A DNA stretch of 38,845 nt from Candidatus Poribacteria bacterium. Its GTDB lineage: Bacteria; Poribacteria; WGA-4E; GCA-2687025. Position 1 is the stretch's first letter, and every line of letters starts with the position of its first letter. Under the pieces are notes generated by a model. That model ran no database searches. It was not told where the DNA came from and saw only the letters and a list, made by a program, of their open reading frames with translations. This document shows, piece after piece, positions 32,687 through 38,845 of the stretch. Position numbers and translations under genes: made by a program. The stretch lies in the NCBI GenBank assembly GCA_016866785.1, contig VGLH01000021.1, forward strand, positions 1 to 38,845. The letters run 5' to 3'.

Positions 32687-34374
32687 CTCGCGGGTAAGCC
32701 GACCCGCTCACGCAGAGCCGGGAACGCGTCCTCGACGCTCTGGTGCTCCGAGACGCGCGTCATGCCGTGCTTCCCGCACAGGGCGATGTAGTCGAGAACC
32801 AACTGCTTCAGCTCGTCGCCTTCGAGCCCGCCCGCGTCGATCAACGCCCGATACGCGGCGATGGAGCCCTTCTCGACGCGCATCCGCGCGTCGTCGCTGT
32901 CGGCTTCCCCCAGCGCCGACGCCCACAGGTCGAACGCCCGTCGCGCCGTCTCGGGATTCAGCCCGACGTCCTCCGGCTTCGGGAAGCAGCCCGGATGCAC
33001 GCCCTTCGATCCTGCGTTGTCGTGGAGCCAGTTCACGTACTCCAGGACGCGGTCCGCCGCCGCGCCGTAGTGGAGCCGCACGAACTCCTCGCACACCGCG
33101 CGGTCGTCCAGCGACGGGTTCCACAGCATCCGCGAGATGAGGTGGTTCCGCAGGTCGCACATCTCGCCGGAGCGCCCGTTTCCGTTCGCCTGCATGAAGA
33201 TGCCCTTCGCGCCGTTCCGCAGGAAGTAGCGCACGTTGGGTCCGATGCTCCGCAGATTCGGGAAGGGCAGGTCGTAGAACCGGAAGTTCGTGTTGTAGTT
33301 CCAGACCCAGATGTCGTCGCTCACCTCGCCCCACTCCGCCATGTCGCGGCAGAACGCGCGGTTCGTCTCGCAATCGGGATCGTCGATGGCGTGGAGCGTG
33401 CAGCACTCGATCGAGCAGAGCTGAATCTGGACATTGTGCTGGGGACGCATCGTCTTGGGGCGTTGGCGCGTGTACCAGTAGGCGAGCGTTCCCACCTTCG
33501 CGTCGGGATGGCGCTCCTCGATGAGCTCCGCGACGGCGTTCACGAACTGGAGGTTCGAGCCCATCGGCGTTCCCTCCCGCTCGTTGACCGCCTCGCACGC
33601 CTCGCAGTGGCAGTAGCGGTTCGTGTCCGCCTGGCTGACGCTCACGTTCTTGATGCCCGGATGCGAATCGAGATACGCGATGGCGGAACCGGCGGCGATC
33701 CGCACGATGTCGGGGTTCGTCACGCAGAGCTGGGGTCCGCCGCCGTGCGTCTCCGTATCGCGTTTCCCGTCCACGACCGCGTAGTACTCCGGGTGCGACT
33801 CGCCGTACTGGTCGTAGGGAACCAGCCAATGGAACGAGTGGTTGATGAGCTGCTGGCGGACTCTCCCGCCGAGTCGCGGTTCGTCGCTCACGGTGTTCAC
33901 GCGCAGCCGCGCGGCGAACGCCGGTTCGTCCGAGTTCTCCCGGTAGTAGCTCCACCGGAACGCGAAGGGCGTCGCGTAGGCGTGTTCCCCGCACGGAATC
34001 GACACGCCCGACGCGTCCGGGATGTGCTCGTGATCGACCGTCAGGAACCGCACGCCCAGGTACTGCTCAGCGAACTCGTAGACCGCGTAGAGGACGCCGC
34101 GCGGCAAGCCGCCCGCCAGGACGATCGCGTCCGGCGCGACCTGGAGGCGCACGCCCTCCTCGCCCAGCGATGCGTCCTCCGACCCGTGGACGCGTATCTG
34201 CCGGCTCGACTCCGGCGCGTTTTGCCGAACCTCCAGCCGCAAGCCAGCCGACGCTTCGAGCAGACGCTGAAGCTCCTCGGCGGCGTAGGTCTCCGACGGC
34301 GACGCGTCCTTCCGCGTGCAGATCGTCCAGCCGCGCAGCTCCGCGACCGGAATCGAACGGTTATCTGCGCTCAC
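32683..34374 (-). CDS. DUF4838 protein, glycosidase-like
   Basis: A 563-residue protein. The N-terminal alpha/beta domain (SETYAAEELQRLLEASAGLR; GGLPRGVLYAVYEFAEQYLG) resembles the domain that precedes the barrel in alpha-glucuronidase and hexosaminidase enzymes. The DUF4838 core follows, with VSQADTNRYCHCEACEAVNE, LAYWYTRQRPK, WVWNYNTNFRFY and LISRMLWNPSLD. Action on acidic glycans is inferred. The start is a GTG at 34374 with GGAG 7 bases upstream; the longer frame would overlap the upstream gene. It lies 28 bases after the Gfo/Idh/MocA gene, in the same operon. No signal peptide is seen. Confidence 0.85.
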   Translation of the reverse strand: MSADNRSIPVAELRGWTICTRKDASPSETYAAEELQRLLEASAGLRLEVRQNAPESSRQIRVHGSEDASLGEEGVRLQVAPDAIVLAGGLPRGVLYAVYEFAEQYLGVRFLTVDHEHIPDASGVSIPCGEHAYATPFAFRWSYYRENSDEPAFAARLRVNTVSDEPRLGGRVRQQLINHSFHWLVPYDQYGESHPEYYAVVDGKRDTETHGGGPQLCVTNPDIVRIAAGSAIAYLDSHPGIKNVSVSQADTNRYCHCEACEAVNEREGTPMGSNLQFVNAVAELIEERHPDAKVGTLAYWYTRQRPKTMRPQHNVQIQLCSIECCTLHAIDDPDCETNRAFCRDMAEWGEVSDDIWVWNYNTNFRFYDLPFPNLRSIGPNVRYFLRNGAKGIFMQANGNGRSGEMCDLRNHLISRMLWNPSLDDRAVCEEFVRLHYGAAADRVLEYVNWLHDNAGSKGVHPGCFPKPEDVGLNPETARRAFDLWASALGEADSDDARMRVEKGSIAAYRALIDAGGLEGDELKQLVLDYIALCGKHGMTRVSEHQSVEDAFPALRERVGLPAS

Positions 34375-34402
34375 GCGATGTCTCCTCTCTGCGAGTGTCG
34401 CT

Positions 34403-35353
34403 CTACGCCGTGACGGTGATGATGCCGCGCTCTCGCCGTAGGACGGCGTCGTAGAACCGCATCGTGCCGACGCAGTCACGAATGCTGGCGACCGGCTCCC
34501 TGCCCTCGCGGATCGCGGTCGCGAACTCCGTCAGGCTGAACCCGTCGCCGGTGAGCTCCCCGTTGCGCTGGTCGGAGTAGTTGTCTGTGAACCGGTTCCC
34601 GTCCTGCGTGTAGTGCTCGATTGCCCAGAGCCCGTCGAGGACGAGGTACTCGCCTTCGCCGGTGATCTCGATCCGGTCGTAGTTCCGGCTCCAAAGGCGC
34701 TGGCTGTTGAGCTGCATCGTCCCGACCGCGCCGTTGACGTACTCGACGGCGCACGCGAACGATCCCTGCCCGTTGATGTCGTTGTGGAACGTGGAGACCG
34801 TGGCGACCTCGCCGACCAGATGGCGCGCCAGGTCGAAGTGGTGGATGGCGAAGTCGAGCAGGTAGGTTTCCAGCGACGGGTACTTGCCGCTGCAGAACGA
34901 GAAGTGCGCCTGGGAGATCTTCCCGAAGGTCGGTGTTGCCATGACCTTGCGGGCTTCGCGCGCTCCGAGGCTGAATCGCCGCTGGAAGTTCACCATGAGC
35001 GTCTTGCCCGTGCGCGCCGACGCCTCGGCGAGTTCCTCCGTCTCCGCCAGCGACGGAGCCGGCGGCTTCGGCGTGATGACGTGGAACCCAGCTTCGAGCG
35101 CGTCGCGGACGAGCCCTTGCCGCGCGGCGGGCCCCATCGAGATGATGAGCGCCTCGATGTCCTCCGCCTCGACCATCTTCCGCCAGTCGGTGTACCACCT
35201 GCCCGACCCGAACTTCCCGGCGGCGGCGCGCGCACGGGCTTCGTCCATGTCCGCCACCGCCTGCAGCAGAACCGGAGCCATGTGGAGCGCGGGGTAGATC
35301 GTGTGGCGGGCGAATCCGCCGGCTCCGATGGATCCAACGCGGAGCGGGTCCAT
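34403..35353 (-). CDS. Gfo/Idh/MocA-family oxidoreductase
   Basis: A 316-residue NAD(P)-dependent sugar/cyclitol dehydrogenase. The Rossmann motif GSIGAGGFA is at 8-15. The usual EKP becomes TPKPPAP with K96 kept, and FAIHHFDLARHLVG carries the catalytic-site His. The C-terminal beta domain is complete. The start is the ATG at 35353, 5-6 bases after GAGGAGG. An in-frame extension to 35458 is non-coding. It is the first gene of the pair with DUF4838 and faces away from the ceramidase-like gene. Confidence 0.9.
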   Translation of the reverse strand: MDPLRVGSIGAGGFARHTIYPALHMAPVLLQAVADMDEARARAAAGKFGSGRWYTDWRKMVEAEDIEALIISMGPAARQGLVRDALEAGFHVITPKPPAPSLAETEELAEASARTGKTLMVNFQRRFSLGAREARKVMATPTFGKISQAHFSFCSGKYPSLETYLLDFAIHHFDLARHLVGEVATVSTFHNDINGQGSFACAVEYVNGAVGTMQLNSQRLWSRNYDRIEITGEGEYLVLDGLWAIEHYTQDGNRFTDNYSDQRNGELTGDGFSLTEFATAIREGREPVASIRDCVGTMRFYDAVLRRERGIITVTA

Positions 35354-35572
35354 ATCTGCCTCCTCGTCGCGTGCGTCGGTATCCGGTCGTTCCGGTCGCC
35401 TAGCATACGCGGGATCGACGCCGGAGTGAAACCGCCTGCAGCGCCACGCGTCCTCCATCCGTCGCTCCCGCGAGCACGGGAATGACGAGTGGAGGAGCGC
35501 TTGACAGGAGGCGCGCCGTCACGTCCAATGCCTCACGGGGCCGGCTCGCACGATCAGGAGAGGAGACCCACG

Positions 35573-36877
35573 ATGGCAGCACCCGTCAGTATCGGCATTG
35601 CGCGCGCGGACATCACGCCGCCCGTCGGCATCCCGATGGTCGGATTCGCTGGGCGCGGCGTCTCGACCGCCGTCCACGACCCCCTGCTGGCGACCGTCCT
35701 CGTCGCCTCGACGGACGACCGCACGCTGGTTCTCGTGACCAACGACCTACTCCAAGTGCGCGGCGAAACCGTCTGCGAGTACCGCGCCGCCATCGCCGCG
35801 ACGACCGGGGCCGCCCCGGCGGACATCGCGATCTCCTGCGCCCACAACCACTACGGGCCCGACGTGGACCGCTCCGAGTCGCCGCTCGTGTCGACGTACC
35901 GCGAGCACGTCAAGCACGTCCTGGCGGGCGTCGCCTCCGAAGCGATGAGTCGGCGCGTTCCTGCCCGCATAGGGCTCGCGTGGGGCTCCTCCGACATCGG
36001 CATCAACCGGCGGGAACGTCGCCCGGACGGGGTCATCATCCTCGGCAACAACCCGGACGGTCCCGTCGACCGCGAGGTCGGGCTCGCCCGCATCGAGGAC
36101 ATGGACGGCAAGCCCATCGCCTGCCTGGCGAACTTCGCCTGTCATCCCGTCTGCCAGGGCGGTGGGCAGCGCGAGCTCTCCGCCGACTTCGTCGGTTCCG
36201 CCCGAGGCGTGTTCGAGCGGATCGCGGGCGTGCCGTTGCTCTACGTGCAGGGAGCCAGCGGCAACATCAACCCGATCCGCATGGAACCGACCTACGAACC
36301 GGCGCGCAGCCTCGGCGTGCGGCTCGGATGCGAGATCACGCGGCTCTGGGAGACCGCCAAGACGGAATCCATCGACGGACTCGACGCCGCGTCGCGCACC
36401 ATCGACCTGCCGCGCTACCGCTACGGCTCCGAGGAACAGGCGCGCCAACTCCTCGACGAGCTCGACGCCCAAATCGCCCGAATGGAAGCCCAGGGCGGTT
36501 CCGAAGGCTCTCTCTGGTGGGCGAAGCTGCGACGCCAGCGCGCCAACGACGCCGTCGAAAGCTGGGCGGGAACGCGCGCCCTCGAACCGGTGTCCGCCGA
36601 GATGCAGGCGCTGCGGATCGGCTCCTTGACGATGGCGACGGCTCCTGCCGAGGTGTTCAACGAGAACGCGACGCTCGTCAAGCGCGAGTCGCCGACGCCC
36701 GGCGCGACCTTCTTCTCCGGCTACACGAACGGGTCGGTCGGCTACATCCCCACCCGACCCGCCTACGACGAGGGCGGCTACGAAGTGACCCACGCCTGCC
36801 AGGTCGATCCCGACGCCGGCGACCTGATGAACGAGGCGTCGCTGGAACTCCTGCGCCAAGTCGCCGCGTCTGTGTAG
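35573..36877 (+). CDS. Neutral/alkaline ceramidase-like (non-lysosomal) hydrolase
   Basis: A 434-residue protein. It begins VSIGIARADITPPVGIPMVG, the standard start of the ceramidase-like N-terminal domain. The zinc site includes H91 and H93 in SCAHNHYGPD and the His of ANFACHPVCQ; VQGASGNINPIR is the oxyanion/serine-region motif (GxSGDx in true ceramidases, here GASGNI). It is shorter than classical ceramidases (~650-700) and has no signal peptide, so the true substrate may not be ceramide. GGAG lies 7 bases before the ATG at 35573. Confidence 0.85.
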   Translation: MAAPVSIGIARADITPPVGIPMVGFAGRGVSTAVHDPLLATVLVASTDDRTLVLVTNDLLQVRGETVCEYRAAIAATTGAAPADIAISCAHNHYGPDVDRSESPLVSTYREHVKHVLAGVASEAMSRRVPARIGLAWGSSDIGINRRERRPDGVIILGNNPDGPVDREVGLARIEDMDGKPIACLANFACHPVCQGGGQRELSADFVGSARGVFERIAGVPLLYVQGASGNINPIRMEPTYEPARSLGVRLGCEITRLWETAKTESIDGLDAASRTIDLPRYRYGSEEQARQLLDELDAQIARMEAQGGSEGSLWWAKLRRQRANDAVESWAGTRALEPVSAEMQALRIGSLTMATAPAEVFNENATLVKRESPTPGATFFSGYTNGSVGYIPTRPAYDEGGYEVTHACQVDPDAGDLMNEASLELLRQVAASV

Positions 36878-36906
36878 GCGGATCGGCGCGAGGAAGGAGC
36901 GGACAC

Positions 36907-37113
36907 ATGGGCTTTACCGGCATTCCCGTTCCGAAGGAACCGGTGCGCGTCGCCGTCGTCGGGGCGGGCAGCAGGGCGCGCGGGCAATCTCTGCCACTCT
37001 ACCCGCACCTGGCGCCGTGGATCGCGCCGGTCGCGGACGCGCTCCGGCGGCAGTACGGCGTCGATCCGATGGACGTGGATGGCATGCTGTTGGTCAACTA
37101 CGCGAAGCCGTGA
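36907..37113 (+). pseudogene. N-terminal remnant of a Gfo/Idh/MocA oxidoreductase
   Basis: Only 68 residues. MGFTGIPVPKEPVRVAVVGA with GAGSRARG is a clear Rossmann start of a sugar oxidoreductase, and AAGGAG before the ATG is intact. After PLYPHLAPWIAPV the expected NAD domain stops and an unrelated short tail leads to TGA. It looks like an internal deletion that removed most of a ~350-residue gene, lying between the ceramidase-like and TIM-barrel genes. A real short protein cannot be excluded. Confidence 0.7.
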
Positions 37114-37145
37114 TCGCTCTACTTGAACCGGTGAAGGAACCACCC

Positions 37146-37982
37146 GTGAGCGTTCTGCCCACCGTCCCACTGGGACCCCATCGCATCAGCCGCCTCGTCA
37201 TCGGCGACAACCCCATCTACGGCTACTCGCACTTCAACCAACTCCTGTCGCAGCACCAGAGCGGGTTCCACTCGACGGAGCAGGTCATCGCGACGCTCAA
37301 ACGGTGCGAGGAGGTCGGCATCACGGCTTGGCAGAACACGGTCACCGACCGGTCGCTGTCCGACCTCCGCGCCTACCGCGAGGCAGGCGGAACGATCCAG
37401 TGGCTCTGCCTCAGCACGGGTCGGTGGTATGACGACCCATCAGGCATCGCCGAGGTCGCTGCGCACGGGCCCATCGGGATGGCTCCGCACGGAGGCGGCG
37501 TCGCGGATCGCTGCTTCCGCGAGAACCGGTTGGGTCATCTGCGCGACATCCTCAAGCGGATCCGTGACACGGGAACGCTCGTCGGACTCTCGACGCACGA
37601 TCCGCGCCTGCTCGAAACCGTCGAGTCGGAAGCGTGGGACATCGACTACTACATGACGGCGCTCTACAACCTGCGGGGCGGGAGGGAGGAGTTCGAGCAG
37701 CGGTTCGGCTACGCGCCGCTGGGAGAGATCTACCTGCGCGAGGACCGCGACCGGATGCTCGCCCTGATGCGGCAAACGTCGAAGCCGTGCATGGCGTTCA
37801 AGGTGCTGGCGGCGGGGCGTCTCATCGGTTCGCGCGACCAGATTCGCAGCGAGTTCGCCTACGCGCTCAAGAACTCGAAGCCGACGGATTCGCTGTTGAT
37901 CGGGATGTATCAGCAGTTCGGGAACCAGGTCGGGGAGAACGCGGCGGCGGTCGCAGACATCTGTCGCGAGCTGAGCGGCTGA
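37146..37982 (+). CDS. Aldo/keto reductase-like TIM-barrel protein, divergent
   Basis: A 278-residue protein. LGPHRISRLVIGDNPIYGYS resembles the first strand of aldo/keto reductases. Regular alpha/beta units follow (EQVIATLKRCEEVGITAWQ, GTLVGLSTHDPRLLETV, KPCMAFKVLAAGRLIG). The normal D-Y-K-H tetrad is not recognisable (HDPRLLE is not WxLH), so it may not be a standard reductase. The GTG start at 37146 has AAGGA 7 bases upstream. The longer frame to 37017 overlaps the remnant gene. Function is unknown. Confidence 0.75.
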   Translation: MSVLPTVPLGPHRISRLVIGDNPIYGYSHFNQLLSQHQSGFHSTEQVIATLKRCEEVGITAWQNTVTDRSLSDLRAYREAGGTIQWLCLSTGRWYDDPSGIAEVAAHGPIGMAPHGGGVADRCFRENRLGHLRDILKRIRDTGTLVGLSTHDPRLLETVESEAWDIDYYMTALYNLRGGREEFEQRFGYAPLGEIYLREDRDRMLALMRQTSKPCMAFKVLAAGRLIGSRDQIRSEFAYALKNSKPTDSLLIGMYQQFGNQVGENAAAVADICRELSG

Positions 37983-37998
37983 CGAGAGGCACGACCAT

Positions 37999-38021
37999 GG
38001 GGCGGGTTTTAGACCCGCCCC
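37999..38021. terminator. GC hairpin between convergent genes, possible bidirectional terminator
   Basis: GGGGCGGGT (37999-38007) pairs with ACCCGCCCC (38013-38021) around a TTTAG loop. It lies 16 bases after the TIM-barrel stop, without a T-run, in a 113-base convergent gap that also holds the next repeat. Confidence 0.5.
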
Positions 38022-38049
38022 GCTCTTCCGGCGCAACTACCAGCATGCC

Positions 38050-38077
38050 GTAGGGACGACTCGACGAGTCGCCCCTA
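38050..38077. repeat. Intergenic hairpin repeat (GTAGGG-CGACTC family)
   Basis: GTAGGGACGACTC and GAGTCGCCCCTAC form a 13-bp inverted repeat with one mismatch. It shares the GTAGGGgCGAC...GTCGCC core with the repeat at 4628-4689. Confidence 0.55.
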
Positions 38078-38095
38078 CCTAACACAGCGCTCCGG

Positions 38096-38845
38096 CTACT
38101 TGTGGATGACCATCCTCCGCGTCTCGCGGAAGGAGCCCGCGCGGAGCTCGTAGAAGTACACCCCGCTCGCGACCCGCTCCCCGAGCTCGTTCCGACCGTC
38201 CCAGTACGCCGCCTCTGCTCGCGACGTGTAGTAGCCCGAATCCCGGTAGCCCACGTCGAGCTTGCGAACGAGAGCCCCCGCCACGTCGTAGACGTTCACC
38301 GTGACGGCGGAACTCTCCTTGAGCTCGAAGGGAATCCACGTCTCCGGGTTGAAGGGATTGGGGTAGTTCGCCATCAGGCGGCTTCGGGACGGCGGCGTGA
38401 AGGTCAGACGCGCCGTGAAGATGTGCTTCCCGGCGTCGAGGCGCATCGACCCATCGCGGCTGAGGTCATGGCGTTCATCGCCCAACTCGACGATGATCCG
38501 GTAGCCCTGCGGAAGCGTCTGAGCCGTCCAGCGGAGCGTTCCCGCTTCCGCCAGGTTCGCCGAGAGCTCCCACGTCGCCTCGCGCTGATTCGACGGCAGG
38601 ATGCTGCGGCTCATCCGCTCGACCGGATCGTCCGTCTTGGCGAAGAACTCGGAGTAGCTGCGAATCGGCGGAGCCGGAGGCAGACCCACGTCGTAGGCGT
38701 CGAAGCCCACCTGCGCCTTGGAGCCGCTCCCGAGCTCGACCGTCTTGAGCGCCCCGCTGTCGAGCGAGATGGTCAACGGCGCGACCCAATCCGGCGACGG
38801 AGCCGCGCGCTGGACGATCGCCGGAGCCGTCGGCGTTTGGCTGAT
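38096..38845 (-). CDS. Secreted protein with C-terminal FlgD/type-A sorting domain (5' end outside window)
   Basis: The last 249 residues of a larger protein, open to the window edge. The upstream part is a beta-rich region. The final ~85 residues are a C-terminal domain: LMANYPNPFNPETWIPFELK, AVTVNVYDVAGALVRKL, AYWDGRNELGERVASGVYFY and ETRRMVIHK. This FlgD-Ig-like, T9SS-style domain marks proteins for export and attachment in Bacteroidetes-like systems and is abundant in Poribacteria-type genomes. The catalytic or binding part lies outside the window. Confidence 0.9.
   Translation of the reverse strand: MSQTPTAPAIVQRAAPSPDWVAPLTISLDSGALKTVELGSGSKAQVGFDAYDVGLPPAPPIRSYSEFFAKTDDPVERMSRSILPSNQREATWELSANLAEAGTLRWTAQTLPQGYRIIVELGDERHDLSRDGSMRLDAGKHIFTARLTFTPPSRSRLMANYPNPFNPETWIPFELKESSAVTVNVYDVAGALVRKLDVGYRDSGYYTSRAEAAYWDGRNELGERVASGVYFYELRAGSFRETRRMVIHK

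Noticed and set aside
1-38845. CRISPR arrays, phage genes or toxin-antitoxin pairs
   Set aside because: I saw no regularly spaced direct repeats, no phage structural genes and no convincing small toxin/antitoxin gene pair.

Overview
The window looks like a chromosomal piece of a high-GC bacterium of the Candidatus Poribacteria type, or a close relative. Clues are the C-terminal secretion/FlgD-like domain at the right edge (NYPNPFNPETWIPF, then YWDGRNELGERVASGVYFY), several phytanoyl-CoA-dioxygenase-like, ThuA-like, Gfo/Idh/MocA, DUF4838, ceramidase-like and sialate-esterase genes, and small GC-rich intergenic repeats. The taxonomic call is inference. tRNA promoters fit a TTGACA-17-TATAAT-like rule, and most genes have a GGAGG-type ribosome site.

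Left part (1-14.3 kb): mainly housekeeping and envelope genes. These are the end of anmK, tRNA-Glu, an O-antigen ligase/polymerase-like protein, prmC-murA, a large exported TPR protein preceded by a protein with ADP-ribosyltransferase-like features, tRNA-Val and tRNA-Asp, an internally deleted ISAs1-family element, tmRNA, a YqiJ/NfeD-like membrane protein, a GNAT acetyltransferase, a UDP-glucuronate decarboxylase and an alpha-glucan phosphorylase.

Centre (14.4-23.7 kb): the most notable region is a seven-gene, same-strand operon ending at a strong terminator. It encodes an Rrf2-type Fe-S regulator, an unrecognised zinc-ribbon protein, a Tat-exported Mo-bisPGD catalytic subunit, a small acidic protein, a four-cluster Fe-S subunit, a TorD-like chaperone, and a membrane-anchored subunit fusing two cytochrome c motifs to an ethylbenzene-dehydrogenase-type haem domain. 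The catalytic and Fe-S subunits look closest to the periplasmic nitrite oxidoreductase/nitrate reductase (NxrAB) clade of Nitrospira and anammox bacteria. The direction of catalysis cannot be read from sequence.

Right part (23.7-38.8 kb): accessory catabolic genes in short operons. One is ThuA-PhyH-aldo/keto reductase; another is sialate O-acetylesterase-PhyH. After tRNA-Ser come two broken gene tails, a MITE-like repeat and a pentapeptide-repeat lipoprotein. The rest is an oligogalacturonate-lyase-like protein with a beta-helix protein, a Gfo/Idh/MocA-DUF4838 pair, a ceramidase-like protein, a truncated oxidoreductase remnant, a TIM-barrel protein and a partial secreted protein with a C-terminal sorting domain. 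Together these suggest breakdown of complex host or algal glycans, which is inference from family content.
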